Source of the DNA: Mahella australiensis 50-1 BON | GTDB taxonomy: Bacteria; Bacillota; Clostridia; Mahellales; Mahellaceae | Reading direction: 5' to 3' | Assembly (NCBI RefSeq): GCF_000213255.1 | Contig: NC_015520.1 | Coordinates: 2,535,349 to 2,599,348, forward strand | DNA length: 64,000 bases | Shown here: positions 15,387 to 25,004 of the stretch, in pieces | Position numbering within the stretch: the stretch's first letter is position 1 | Layout: each line of letters starts with the position of its first letter | Position numbers and translations under genes: made by a program | Notes under the pieces: generated by a model | Database searches by the model: none | What the model saw: the letters and a program-made list of their open reading frames with translations, nothing else | What the model was told of the DNA's origin: nothing

Positions 15387-16139
15387 CTATTGCGCGAAAA
15401 AGTTGAGAAACCCCATACTGGTTATCATAGGCATAAGTATCATCACTATAAGCGGTAAAAAATAACCGAGAAACACAACAAAAAACAGCGCGTTGTCCAG
15501 CATATTTACATGGCTGAGCTTAGTATTAAGCCTTTCTTCTTCCATATCGCTCAGCACATCTTGCAGTTGTGCTGCCAATCCTTTTGATGATTCTTTTGAT
15601 TTTGTCAGTATCCTTGTCACGCGTTGGAAATACTTGTTCATACTTTTTTCGGCGGCTTCCTGCAAAGATTGTTCGAGCGGTATACCCAGATTGATGTTGT
15701 CAATAGCACCTTTTATGATATCGCGCATGGCACCGTGTTTGTTGTCGGCTATATACTGCAATATGTTTTCTACCGGCATCTCGACGGATAACCCCTGCAC
15801 AAGCAGATTAACTACGGTGGGCAGTTCGTTATCTTTCATAAGCCTCTGTTTAAACTCGTCGATCGGTTTCTGGTAACCTACATATAAGGTAATACCGAAT
15901 CCGGCCAGGCCGATAAATAATATGGTGGGACTGATACCGCGCATCAGGCCGAAAACCAGTATAATGGACATTAACGCGCTTAATACTAACACCGCAGAAA
16001 ATAACTCGGCTGCGTTTTTAGCGTCAAATATGAACAACCGCGCTCCGCCCGTGTTTTGCAACGTACGGTCTATTTTGTCAATAATGCTTTTGCCGGCAAT
16101 CTTCTCAGCCGTTGATTTCTTGACAAACTGCGCTTTCAT
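15387..16139 (-). CDS. tadC: Tad pilus inner-membrane protein TadC
   Basis: About 250 residues of the GspF/TadC family. The ATG at 16139 overlaps the tadB stop (ATGA) and is preferred to longer frames. Hydrophobic pairs lie near the N-terminal third and at the C-terminus; the cytoplasmic domain contains LPTVVNLLVQGLSVEMPVE and NLGIPLEQSLQEAAEKS, typical of the family. TadB and TadC form the platform on which the CpaF ATPase acts. Confidence 0.85.
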   Translation of the reverse strand: MKAQFVKKSTAEKIAGKSIIDKIDRTLQNTGGARLFIFDAKNAAELFSAVLVLSALMSIILVFGLMRGISPTILFIGLAGFGITLYVGYQKPIDEFKQRLMKDNELPTVVNLLVQGLSVEMPVENILQYIADNKHGAMRDIIKGAIDNINLGIPLEQSLQEAAEKSMNKYFQRVTRILTKSKESSKGLAAQLQDVLSDMEEERLNTKLSHVNMLDNALFFVVFLGYFLPLIVMILMPMITSMGFLNFFAQ

Positions 16140-17062
16140 ATCTCGGTCGCCTCCTTGTTTGTCCGGTTCAGTATATACAAAGTAGACCCGGCATAACTTA
16201 TCACAGTATATATCAAAGCGATTTTGCCCCATAACGTATCAAATGAGTTGAGATACTCCGGAGATGAGGAATATACCATAAACATCAACGCAATCATGAT
16301 GCCGGCAATAGACAACATCATGCTTTTTATCTCGGATAACTTAGTCGCCACTTGATTGTTTTGTTTCAGCCGTGTTCTGGTTTTTTGCGACACTTCTTCA
16401 CAAACATCAGCTACCGAAGCCCGCATCTGATAAGCAAAGACTATGCTGTCCACCCAAAAGTCTATCATAGTGCTCTCCGAATCCCGGGCAAAATCCTTCA
16501 GCGCAGGTATTATACCTATCCCGGTATCCAGTTTATGAAGTATTTTCTCCAGCTCCCCATGTAACGGCTGGTCGGTTATCTGTGCTGTTTCTCTTATGCC
16601 GTTTTCCAGATTAGGCACGAGCTTGAGCCGGTCAGCCATGTCCTGTACCGCCTCTGCAAATTGTTTGTTCAGCTTATTATGCCGGGAGGTGCCGATCATG
16701 TTTAATACCCACGGTATGACAATGATCAACCCAATCGGCAGCAAAAAGCTCAGCCAGCCCATGCCGGCAATGTTAAGCACGGCAAACAGTATGACGGACA
16801 ATACTGTAAGCGAAAGCAAAGCATCTTCGGCGTTGATTTTCGCTAACCCCGCCTTACGTAATAATTCCCGGAACTTATCAACTGTCTTGTTATAACCCAA
16901 TAATTCCAGCAGACTGAACGGTTTAGCCTGTGGAGCTACCATTTGGCGCTGCAAACGCTCAATAAGCTTTTGCTTTTTATATGCTTTATACGATTGATAC
17001 AATACAACGAGTACAAACCCGCCCATCGCGGCTGTAAAGGATATTAATAATATTTGTGCCAT
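16136..17062 (-). CDS. tadB: Tad pilus inner-membrane protein TadB
   Basis: 308 residues, GspF-like. N-terminal membrane helix, two hydrophobic segments near 85-120, a soluble domain (QFAEAVQDMADRLKLVPNLENG, DTGIGIIPALKDFARD) and two C-terminal helices. It lies 4 bp after cpaF and overlaps tadC. The order CpaF-TadB-TadC is the standard Tad core. Confidence 0.85.
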   Translation of the reverse strand: MAQILLISFTAAMGGFVLVVLYQSYKAYKKQKLIERLQRQMVAPQAKPFSLLELLGYNKTVDKFRELLRKAGLAKINAEDALLSLTVLSVILFAVLNIAGMGWLSFLLPIGLIIVIPWVLNMIGTSRHNKLNKQFAEAVQDMADRLKLVPNLENGIRETAQITDQPLHGELEKILHKLDTGIGIIPALKDFARDSESTMIDFWVDSIVFAYQMRASVADVCEEVSQKTRTRLKQNNQVATKLSEIKSMMLSIAGIMIALMFMVYSSSPEYLNSFDTLWGKIALIYTVISYAGSTLYILNRTNKEATEI

Positions 17063-17065
17063 TGT

Positions 17066-18304
17066 TTAACCCCCATATACGTATTCAAGAATATAATTGC
17101 CGGCATCGTCCACATCCGTCAATTCGGCTATTTCACCTATGGCACGGGCTTTGGTATTACCCATCTCGTCATCTTCCAGCTTAAGAAAGACCAGCACGTC
17201 TATCGCCCTGGCTATCATACGCCTGATCAGGATTTTATCCAAGTCACGGTATTCGTTTATCAACGTTTCCAGTTTGTCCAATCCCAAAAGCGCCGAATTG
17301 GCATGTATGGTTGTCATAGACCCCCTGTGGCCCGAATTAAGCACGTTTACCAATGTAAAGGCCGATTCGGGCGTGCGTATCTCGGTTAATATTATGCGGT
17401 CCGGGTTGGCGCGCAGACAATCATTCAGTATATCCTCATATGTTATGGCTCTTGCCCCTTCGGTCTGTTCTCTCGTCTTGAAATAATAGGTGTACTTGAG
17501 GGGAGCCTCTATCTCGCGCGTGTCTTCTAATACAGCCACTATATGGTTCGGCTGTACATAATACGTAAGAGCGTTTATCAGTGTGGTTTTTCCCGCTCCG
17601 GTCTCGCCTATTACCATTATATTCTTCCGCCGGCGTACAGCGTCGGCAAGGTATTCGGCTACCGTACCGTTGAACGGGTCGCTGCTTTTCTTGCCTTTAT
17701 ATACCTCGGTATGTGTACGCCCGGTTGATACGGGTTCCGCCAAATCGCGCAGACCGTCAACCAAACTTTCCAACGGTTCACTTAACATCCAATGCCGGCG
17801 TATCACGATATACGGTTCGGCAGCTTCAGGCGGTATAACGATGAGGGCACGCGAGCCGTCATACAGCTCGGCATCAACAGACGGTTCCGCTGCGGATATG
17901 TTCTTATCGGCAGCTGCGGCTATCCTCCGGTATACCGTTTCGACCTGCGCTAAATCAGTAAAGCCTTCGTCCGCATCTTTTTTGATACCGTCTTGGACAT
18001 ACATGATATGCGTACCAAATACTATTATATCTGTCACACCGTTCATATGCAGATACTTCTCCAAAGGGCCGAGCCCGTACAGCAGATTAAATACCTCATC
18101 GGCTATCAGGTCAACCTCAGGCAGTTTATGCGGCAGATTAATCTCGAGATATCGCAATACGGCGCTTCTTACGGCTGCGTTTATCTTATCCGTACCGGTT
18201 ATGCCTAAAAGTTCTGTTCTTACGGCATTCGCTATTAAGTCATAATCAATGGTTTTTGTTCTGTTTATGCTGCGTGAGCGTTCTGTCAAGCTTTGATTAG
18301 GCAT
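17066..18304 (-). CDS. cpaF: CpaF/TadA-type secretion ATPase, first Tad set
   Basis: 412 residues. Walker A GETGAGKTTLINAL, Asp box VLEDTREIEAPL, Walker B/His region with RANPDRIILTEIRTPESAF, and SGHRGSMTTIHANSALLGL. These are the hallmarks of type II/IV secretion ATPases of the CpaF group that power Flp pilus assembly. Adjacent to CpaE upstream (one base shared) and TadB downstream. About 45% of residues look shared with the second copy at 28319-29554 by eye, so the two sets are old paralogues. Confidence 0.93.
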   Translation of the reverse strand: MPNQSLTERSRSINRTKTIDYDLIANAVRTELLGITGTDKINAAVRSAVLRYLEINLPHKLPEVDLIADEVFNLLYGLGPLEKYLHMNGVTDIIVFGTHIMYVQDGIKKDADEGFTDLAQVETVYRRIAAAADKNISAAEPSVDAELYDGSRALIVIPPEAAEPYIVIRRHWMLSEPLESLVDGLRDLAEPVSTGRTHTEVYKGKKSSDPFNGTVAEYLADAVRRRKNIMVIGETGAGKTTLINALTYYVQPNHIVAVLEDTREIEAPLKYTYYFKTREQTEGARAITYEDILNDCLRANPDRIILTEIRTPESAFTLVNVLNSGHRGSMTTIHANSALLGLDKLETLINEYRDLDKILIRRMIARAIDVLVFLKLEDDEMGNTKARAIGEIAELTDVDDAGNYILEYVYGG

Positions 18305-19011
18305 TACCTGTCACCGGCCTTCCCGGCAAATATCTTTCTTTTTGGCTCTTCAAATATGTCAGGCATAAGCCGGTTAAGTATATGGACACAATGTTTTTGC
18401 AGCCGGCTGTCTTTATACCCGCTGATGTTTTTTATATATGGAACGGTATATATGACCGGTATCTGCGGGCCTGCCAGATTAACACATTCCGTATTTTTTT
18501 TCGATTGCATATTGACTACCTGCACGATATTGGAAATATCGATGAAATTATTGGACATTGCCCAGTCCAGCGTACCAATGGTCCGGCTGACCACCGAAAA
18601 GTTATCGGTCGTTATAAGAAGTATTTTGTCGGATATATTCATAACATCCATAACTGCCGGAATAAATGTGGGCTGGATATCAACTAATACTAACTCATAC
18701 AAATCTTTCAAACCGGCTATTAAATCAGGAACATCGTTTTCCTCAAATCTTTCCGGCGTATCCGGATAACCTGATACAATTGCATCAAATATCTCGTCAG
18801 CCGGTCTTTGGACAGCCTGCTCAATACCGCTGCGCATAGCAGTATATATATTTTTCCTGCGGTCTATGTCAAGTATTGCCGGGAAATCTCCCGGTGTAAA
18901 GTCAAACTCAAGCGCGCACGTCTTGAGTTTCTTTGATGCTTCCCTGGCTAATGCTAAGGTCAGTAGAGTGTTTCCCACCCCGCCTTTGGGCGAATATATA
19001 GATATTACCAA
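18304..19011 (-). CDS. cpaE: CpaE/MinD-like ATPase with altered Walker A, first Tad set
   Basis: 235 residues, TTG start behind GGAGG. ParA/MinD fold: SIYSPKGGVGNTLLTLALA, FTPGDFPAILDI, LVLVDIQPTFIPAVMD. The deviant Walker A would normally read KGGVGKTT; here Lys-Thr-Thr is replaced by Asn-Thr-Leu, so ATP hydrolysis may be impaired. Its counterpart in the second set (29577-30257) has the normal KGGVGKTT. It could act as a scaffold or need the partner ATPase. Confidence 0.8.
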   Translation of the reverse strand: MVISIYSPKGGVGNTLLTLALAREASKKLKTCALEFDFTPGDFPAILDIDRRKNIYTAMRSGIEQAVQRPADEIFDAIVSGYPDTPERFEENDVPDLIAGLKDLYELVLVDIQPTFIPAVMDVMNISDKILLITTDNFSVVSRTIGTLDWAMSNNFIDISNIVQVVNMQSKKNTECVNLAGPQIPVIYTVPYIKNISGYKDSRLQKHCVHILNRLMPDIFEEPKRKIFAGKAGDR

Positions 19012-19038
19012 AATTGTTTTCCTCCTTGCTTTTTTGAT

Positions 19039-19134
19039 TTATCCCCCACCATAACCGGCGGGGCTTGCATTAGCAAAAACGACCTCTGAGGCGTTTGGTA
19101 ATTCCGGAAGGATAAATTTATACCTCCCGAACAA
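19039..19134 (-). CDS. Possible 31-residue peptide
   Basis: A TTG at 19134 lies five bases after AGGAG and opens 31 codons (starting MFGRYKFILPELPN, ending PAGYGGG) up to a TAA. It fills the gap between cpaB and cpaE exactly as a tightly packed operon gene would. Nothing in the peptide is recognisable. It could equally be leader sequence. Confidence 0.3.
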   Translation of the reverse strand: MFGRYKFILPELPNASEVVFANASPAGYGGG

Positions 19135-19169
19135 AAACGCTCCTGAGACCGTTTCTGTTGCAATACGGG

Positions 19170-20168
19170 CTATTCTGCAATTAAGTTTGTTACTGCAGTG
19201 ATGTATTTTTGGTAGTCGGCTTTTGCCCCGGCGATATCTACTGTTTTGTCATTGTTGACTATAACCGCATTGTATCCCGCCCATAACCTGTTAACAGCAT
19301 CCGCAGCGGCTTTTGCTTGCTGAAACGCCGGATTAACGGAGCTGTCATATTTCAAAGTTTCAAAAGAATTGCGTTTAGTGTTCAGGTCTTTCTGCCATGT
19401 CTCAGACCAGGATTTCCAACTGTTGATGTTTTTGGTTTTTTGCTGCGCCGCATAGGCGTTCTCAAGTTCTTTATATTTCGCGGAAATCATATCCCGGTAC
19501 TCGGAAATTTTGGCTATGCTGTTGACAGCCGATAATGCTCCGGTTGTATTTTGGCCGGCAGGTTCTTGGTCGGCGGCACTTTCGCTTGGCAAACTCTGGC
19601 CTTTATTGCTGAGGATCTTATAGGAACCGGATGCAATATACGGCATAATAATCTTAGCCGTTTCGACATCGGTTTTTATAATTGCATATGGCTGTGATTG
19701 CCCTGACGAGCCTGATACTGTATTTTTTATTTGATATATTTCCACGCCGTCTACAATAATAGGCGGCTGCTTTTGATCGCCATACAATGCAAGCAGTATC
19801 TTTTTATTTATATGAGTTAGCACATCATCTGACGACGGTATGTTCATGGTTAGTAATACTTCATTATCTTTTACCGCAATATCCTCCGGCTTAGCCAGTA
19901 TCGATTTCGGTATCAGATCGCCGGGTATACGGCCTACCGTTGTCATTTTGCCTATAACAGCATTAGGATCGGTAAGCACATCACCAGGCACTGCGCTTAC
20001 CGGCAATGCTTTAACTGTTATCATGTCCGATGTTATTTCCATTGTGTCGTTTATTTCTTTTGTAACGACCACAACTTGTTTTGTGCCTTCGGTGTTATAT
20101 GTGAAAAGATAGGCGGCGACGAATATTATCACCGCCGCCGCAATTGCTATTTTAATTATCCTGTTCAT
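19170..20168 (-). CDS. cpaB: CpaB/RcpC-like SAF-domain pilus assembly protein, first Tad set
   Basis: 332 residues. An N-terminal membrane helix (about 5-22), then a SAF domain (VVVTKEINDTMEITSDMITVKALP, DPNAVIGKMTTVGRIPGDLI) and a CpaB-like continuation. The last 110 residues are an extra helical region (KISEYRDMISAKYKELENAYAAQQ...) not seen in the shorter second copy (30276-30929). In Gram-negatives CpaB acts at the outer-membrane channel; in Firmicutes it may anchor pili in the thick wall. Confidence 0.8.
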   Translation of the reverse strand: MNRIIKIAIAAAVIIFVAAYLFTYNTEGTKQVVVVTKEINDTMEITSDMITVKALPVSAVPGDVLTDPNAVIGKMTTVGRIPGDLIPKSILAKPEDIAVKDNEVLLTMNIPSSDDVLTHINKKILLALYGDQKQPPIIVDGVEIYQIKNTVSGSSGQSQPYAIIKTDVETAKIIMPYIASGSYKILSNKGQSLPSESAADQEPAGQNTTGALSAVNSIAKISEYRDMISAKYKELENAYAAQQKTKNINSWKSWSETWQKDLNTKRNSFETLKYDSSVNPAFQQAKAAADAVNRLWAGYNAVIVNNDKTVDIAGAKADYQKYITAVTNLIAE

Positions 20169-20184
20169 GATTTTTTCCCTTTCT

Positions 20185-23100
20185 CTATGGTTTAACGATC
20201 GTCAGGGGGTCAACATAATTACCTTTGGTATACGACCCTATGGTTACGCGTAAATCCAGATGGGGCCCGGTTGATCTGCCGGTTGTTCCCACCTTCGCTA
20301 TCGGTTGGCCTTTTGTTACTGCCTGGCCATTGGATACAAGGATGTCACTGCAATGCCCGAACATGAAATCATATCCGCCAGAGCGTATTACGAGCAGATT
20401 ACCGTAACTATCATCCCATCCGGCAAATACCACCGTACCGTCCTCTGGTGAGATTATGTTTGTTCCTTCCGGTGCCGGTATGTCTATACCGTGGTGCGTT
20501 GTTACCACGTCGGTTATCGGGTCGATACGCCTGCCGTAATATGATGATATAACCGTATTGCCGGGAACGGGCCACTGCATTTCGCCGCCGGCTCCGCCTA
20601 TGGTTAAAACACCGCTGGCCGGCCACACACCTCTGTATTCCCATTTGTTTTTCCCCGGAGCATTAGTAAACGGGTGCGCAAAACCGGCCGACAAAGGTAT
20701 GTTACTTTGGCGCAATGTTGTGGAGATCCCGTTTACCGGTATTTCAACGGTAACATCAAAACTCTTTTCCGTTCCTTCGGACAAATAAGTTCCGGTAAAC
20801 GTAAATGGCGACGTCGGCTTACCCGCCTTGTCATATTCATAGTATGCCCGGTAGACTCCTTTACCGCCGCTAATCCCGGTTAAGGTTTGATTTTTCAATA
20901 TCCCCCAGGAATATGACGGTATAATGGTATATCTGTCTATCCTGTGCTGCGAATCGGCTTTGGTTACCGTTATAGGTTCGCTGCGCAGAACGGTTTTGTC
21001 TGCGCGCAAAAACAGCAGGTTTAAGTTGTCCCACGTTACGGTAATTTGCGCCTGTGCCGGATTACCGTTTGCGTCTTTGTGCCATTTTGTATATATATAC
21101 GTAGGTGTAGTTGTTATAGTTATGTTACCGGACACGGTTTTTTCTGGTTCCTGAACAGTAATTGATGCCTGTGCCTGTTTACCGTTGTATACCGCCGTTA
21201 TGGTAGCCGTACCGACACCTTTTCCGGTTACCACCCCGTATGAATCAACCTCAGCAACTGACGTATTATTTGAGGTATATAACGAACTGGTGGTTACATC
21301 CTTAGTTATTCCGCTGTAATACGTAGCCCTGACTATAAGAGGCAGCGTTTCTGTCCTCACAATCGTAGCTTCCGACGGGTTAATTGTTATATACAACAGT
21401 TTATCCACCTTATACGGCCCAAAGTATTGCACCTTAACATTACCTGCTGCGTCGGTTGCTTTAGCGTGCAGATACCACGTGCCTTCCGCAGCTTGTGTTA
21501 CTGCTGCTGTGTAGTTAGTCCACGCAGTCGGTGTTGTAATGCTTGTGCTCCATGCGTATTGCCTTGCAATTACCCCGGATCCGCCGCTGTCCATATAATT
21601 CAATGTTACCGTTACCGGTGTTTCTTCCCAATCCCTGCTTGACGGGTTAGCTGTAATAGTTGGTAGTGTCTTATCTATCTTATACGGACCGAAATATTGC
21701 GTCTTAACATTACCCGCTGCGTCGGTTGCCTTAGCGTGCAGATACCACGTGCCTTCTGCAGTTTGTGTTACTGCTGTCGTGTAGTCCGTCCATGTAGTTG
21801 GAGTCGCGGTACTTGTAGACCAAGCATACTGTTTTGTGGATAACCCCGAACCGCCTGTATCAGTATAAGTTAATGTTACAGTTACATTAGTATTACCCCA
21901 GTTCCTACTTGGCAAATCTGCTGATATATCAGGTGGTTCACTATCAATATTATAACTACCTGAATATAACGTATTTACATTACCAGCTTTATCATAAACC
22001 TCTACCTTTAATTTATAAATAGCGCTAGTATTAAGTGTTACAGTTTCAATTCCAGTATAATAACTGCTCCAGCTCCCATATGTCAAACCGTTATCACTAG
22101 AAACAACATAACGCCACTTATCTAAACCCGAACCTCCACTATCTGTAGGTGTTATAGTTACTGTTACGCTATCATCCCAACTACTACTATTTGGTGCAAA
22201 ACTTACTAAAGGTAAAACTTTATCTATCTTATATGGTCCAAAACACTTAATTATAACATTACCTGCTATGTCTGTTGCCTTAGCCCACAAATACCAACTG
22301 CCAGTAACTGGCTGCGTCGTGGCTGAACTATAATTTAACCACGTGCTAGGCTGTATAGTATTACTCGAACTCCACACATACTGCTTAGTGGATAAACCTG
22401 AACCACCTGTATCAGCATAAGTCAAATTTACAGTTACATCGGTATGTTCCCAAATGCTCTCAGATGGATTTGCTGTAACAGTAGGTAATGTTTTATCTAT
22501 TTTATATGGTCCAAAGTATTGCGTATTAACATTGCCTACATTATCTTCTGCTCTAACATGTAGATACCATATACCTTCCTCAGTCTGTTTTACCGGTGCT
22601 GTATAGTCAACCCATGCGGTGGGTACAGCTGTACTTGTGCTCCATGCATATCGCCTTGTAGATAAACCTGAACCAACTGCATCGCTATATGTCAGAGTTA
22701 CACTTATATCTGTATTACCCCAATCACTACTTGCGGGAACAGCTATTATGGTAGGTGGTGTCTTATCTATCTTATATTGTCCGAAGTATGTCGTTATACT
22801 ATTACCTGCTCCATCTACTGCTCTAGCGTGCAAATACCACACTCCATCTGCAGTTTGTGTTACCTGTCCTGTGTAGTTATTCCATACAGTTGGAGTTGTG
22901 GTACTCTTAGACCATGCATACTGCCTAGTGGGTAGACCAGAACCTCCTGCATCAGTATAAGTTAAAGTTACAGTTACATTGGTTTTGCCCCAATCTCTTC
23001 CAGATGGACTTGCGGATATGCTAGGTAGTGTCTTGTCTATCTTATATGGTCCAAAATAATCTGTCATAACATTTCCCGCATTATCACCTACCTTCACATG

Positions 23101-24582
23101 TAGATACCACGTGCCTTCAGCGGTTTGTGTTACCGGTGCTGTATAGTTATTCCATGCAGTTGGGGCTGTAGTGCTCGTAGACCATGCATACTGCTTAGTA
23201 GATAAACCTGAACCACCTGTATCACTATAAGTTAAAGCTACAGTTACATTAGTATTATCCCAGTTCCTTTCTTCTGGACTAGCAACTACAGTGGGCACGT
23301 TCTTATCTATCTTGTATGGTCCAAAATAGTTATATACATAATTACCGCCTTTATCTTCCGCTTGAACATGTAAATACCAACTACCTGTCGCACTCTGCGT
23401 TACTTGTGATATCGGTGCTGTATCAACCCAACCTGTAGTTGGTTTACCTGTTGTAGTAGACCATGCATACTGTACACTGTCTAATCCTTTATCATCTGTT
23501 ACAGATATATTAACAGTTACACCCGTATTTCCCCAATTACGTGATGTTGGATTTACTGATATAATTGGTGGTGTTGAATCAAAATAGGCTGGGCCTATAT
23601 ATTGATATACACCTCCAGTATAGCCCCTATAATGCTCAACCCAATAAGCAATAAAATATTTACCGTCTAACCCTATAACAACAGATTTATTATAATTATT
23701 AGCATAACTTATAGTTGAATCTAATAAAGTATCTACAGCAGCATCAAAATTACCTTGCTCTAAATAACTTGTAACAAGGCTATTACGTGAAATTCCTGAA
23801 GCTGTCCAATAAACATAATCTTTCCCTGGTAATGGTGCTGGAAGGTCATCTCCTGAAATATTTATTATTTCAGGATGGCTATCAACGCCGCTCAAATACT
23901 GCCAAGTCTGATATCGGTCAGACCCTCCAGCTCGAATAACATTATACTTATCACCAATTGCAGCAGCTGGTCCAAACAAGCCTTCACCGCCTAAGATTAT
24001 CAAATTTTTGGCTCTCAAATCCTCAATTCCCTGAACAACATTTGCCTGCAAAACTGCTGCATTATCAACTAAAAAAATCGGATAGTTGTCATTAACACTT
24101 GCAGCACTTTTGCCATCTGCCATATCAGAACCACTTCCAGTTGCTGTCACAACATATAACGTATTACTTTGTCCAAAAACTTCTCTAGCAAATTGAATAC
24201 TTTGTGCCGATCTTGACGCTGAATTTTGATTATACACTTGCTGATATTGAAAAAATGGTCCATATAATGAATAAAACCATTTTGAAGTACCAAATGGATA
24301 TATAAAATACATATATGCATCATATGTTGCTGATGCCCCAAAATAACTTCTTTCTATATATCTCATATCAATTCCTGGGTACAACGAAGCACATGAATAA
24401 TAATCTGGGATTATACTAGTACTGTTTATAGTGTAAGCTATAGAAGATGGTTGACTTGATGCATATGGTTCCCAATTTGGATTAGGTATCTGTGCATTAG
24501 CAACAGTTGTCCACAAACATATCAAACTAAAAACACACGTAAACAAAACTAATTTTATATTTCTTTTCACCGAAATCGGCAC
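20185..24582 (-). CDS. Giant surface protein with eight Ig-like repeats and a C-terminal M23 peptidase domain
   Basis: 1465 residues. Signal peptide (1-31); N-terminal region with a cell-wall-binding-like piece (LRAKNLIILGGEGLFGP, VIRAGGSDRYQTW); eight repeats of about 88 residues, each with GGSGL...QYAWS, WYLH..A.D..GN and YFGPYKIDK; a Big_2-like domain (TSNNTSVAEVDSYGVVTGKGVG); a linker; and an M23/LytM domain at the C-terminus (HHGIDIPAPEG... GPHLDL). The M23 HxH motif reads HLD, so a zinc-ligand His is replaced. The 5' half has A/T-rich codons and the last two repeats onward have the G/C-richer usage of the neighbours, so the gene looks mosaic. It lies between the two Tad sets and is probably a mating adhesin or wall protein. 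Confidence 0.85.
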   Translation of the reverse strand: MPISVKRNIKLVLFTCVFSLICLWTTVANAQIPNPNWEPYASSQPSSIAYTINSTSIIPDYYSCASLYPGIDMRYIERSYFGASATYDAYMYFIYPFGTSKWFYSLYGPFFQYQQVYNQNSASRSAQSIQFAREVFGQSNTLYVVTATGSGSDMADGKSAASVNDNYPIFLVDNAAVLQANVVQGIEDLRAKNLIILGGEGLFGPAAAIGDKYNVIRAGGSDRYQTWQYLSGVDSHPEIINISGDDLPAPLPGKDYVYWTASGISRNSLVTSYLEQGNFDAAVDTLLDSTISYANNYNKSVVIGLDGKYFIAYWVEHYRGYTGGVYQYIGPAYFDSTPPIISVNPTSRNWGNTGVTVNISVTDDKGLDSVQYAWSTTTGKPTTGWVDTAPISQVTQSATGSWYLHVQAEDKGGNYVYNYFGPYKIDKNVPTVVASPEERNWDNTNVTVALTYSDTGGSGLSTKQYAWSTSTTAPTAWNNYTAPVTQTAEGTWYLHVKVGDNAGNVMTDYFGPYKIDKTLPSISASPSGRDWGKTNVTVTLTYTDAGGSGLPTRQYAWSKSTTTPTVWNNYTGQVTQTADGVWYLHARAVDGAGNSITTYFGQYKIDKTPPTIIAVPASSDWGNTDISVTLTYSDAVGSGLSTRRYAWSTSTAVPTAWVDYTAPVKQTEEGIWYLHVRAEDNVGNVNTQYFGPYKIDKTLPTVTANPSESIWEHTDVTVNLTYADTGGSGLSTKQYVWSSSNTIQPSTWLNYSSATTQPVTGSWYLWAKATDIAGNVIIKCFGPYKIDKVLPLVSFAPNSSSWDDSVTVTITPTDSGGSGLDKWRYVVSSDNGLTYGSWSSYYTGIETVTLNTSAIYKLKVEVYDKAGNVNTLYSGSYNIDSEPPDISADLPSRNWGNTNVTVTLTYTDTGGSGLSTKQYAWSTSTATPTTWTDYTTAVTQTAEGTWYLHAKATDAAGNVKTQYFGPYKIDKTLPTITANPSSRDWEETPVTVTLNYMDSGGSGVIARQYAWSTSITTPTAWTNYTAAVTQAAEGTWYLHAKATDAAGNVKVQYFGPYKVDKLLYITINPSEATIVRTETLPLIVRATYYSGITKDVTTSSLYTSNNTSVAEVDSYGVVTGKGVGTATITAVYNGKQAQASITVQEPEKTVSGNITITTTPTYIYTKWHKDANGNPAQAQITVTWDNLNLLFLRADKTVLRSEPITVTKADSQHRIDRYTIIPSYSWGILKNQTLTGISGGKGVYRAYYEYDKAGKPTSPFTFTGTYLSEGTEKSFDVTVEIPVNGISTTLRQSNIPLSAGFAHPFTNAPGKNKWEYRGVWPASGVLTIGGAGGEMQWPVPGNTVISSYYGRRIDPITDVVTTHHGIDIPAPEGTNIISPEDGTVVFAGWDDSYGNLLVIRSGGYDFMFGHCSDILVSNGQAVTKGQPIAKVGTTGRSTGPHLDLRVTIGSYTKGNYVDPLTIVKP

Positions 24583-24642
24583 ACATACTTTACTCTCACT
24601 GGAATTAAAATAAATGTGCCTTTCCCTCCTTTCGTATTTAAC

Positions 24643-24686
24643 GAAATACTGCCGAGAATGTTCACCAATTTATTGAGGGTAGTTGA
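24643..24686. mobile_element. 44-bp remnant of an IscB-type element
   Basis: GAAATACTGCCGAGAATG matches the left end at 7155 (GAAATTCTGCCGAGAACA), and AATTTATTGAGGGTAGTTGA matches the right end at 8887-8907. The two ends are joined with nothing between them, as if the whole interior had been deleted. It sits in the 5' leader of the giant surface protein gene. Confidence 0.55.
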
Positions 24687-24695
24687 AAGCTAATA

Positions 24696-24721
24696 GCGGC
24701 CACTTTATTCGTAGTGGCCGC
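24696..24721. other. Hairpin between flp and the surface protein gene
   Basis: GCGGCCAC and GTGGCCGC (perfect 8-bp stem, 10-base loop). No good T run follows on either strand, so it may stabilise or process the pilin mRNA rather than end it. Confidence 0.5.
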
Positions 24722-24736
24722 CAACCCGGACCGATG

Positions 24737-24940
24737 TTAATCACCTACGCTTATTTTGCTTAAATTACTAAAAACGTTAGAGAACAGACTGGATATCTGG
24801 GTTCTGGTGGTAGGTGTTATGAACAGCACAGCTCCTACTACCAGCGCTATGATAGCTATCCACTCGAACATATCAGCCGCTTTCCTGTTTGATATCAATT
24901 CCTTAGCCTTATTCGACACAGCTATATATATCTTCATCAT
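24737..24940 (-). CDS. flp: Flp/Tad-type pilin
   Basis: About 67 residues: a basic N-terminus (MMKIYIAVSNKAKELISNRKA), then a hydrophobic helix (MFEWIAIIALVVGAVLFI) and a short tail. I choose the ATG 11 bases after GGAGG, as in the paralogue upstream. An Ala/Asp-Met-Phe-Glu junction before the hydrophobic part fits a prepilin cleavage site with Glu at position 5 or so. It is one of two tandem pilin genes. Confidence 0.78.
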   Translation of the reverse strand: MMKIYIAVSNKAKELISNRKAADMFEWIAIIALVVGAVLFITPTTRTQISSLFSNVFSNLSKISVGD

Positions 24941-25004
24941 TTGTTTCATCACCTCCTTTCCCCCTGATTGTCCGGCGTTGTTTCCGCTTCTTTCCTTGGC
25001 GCTT

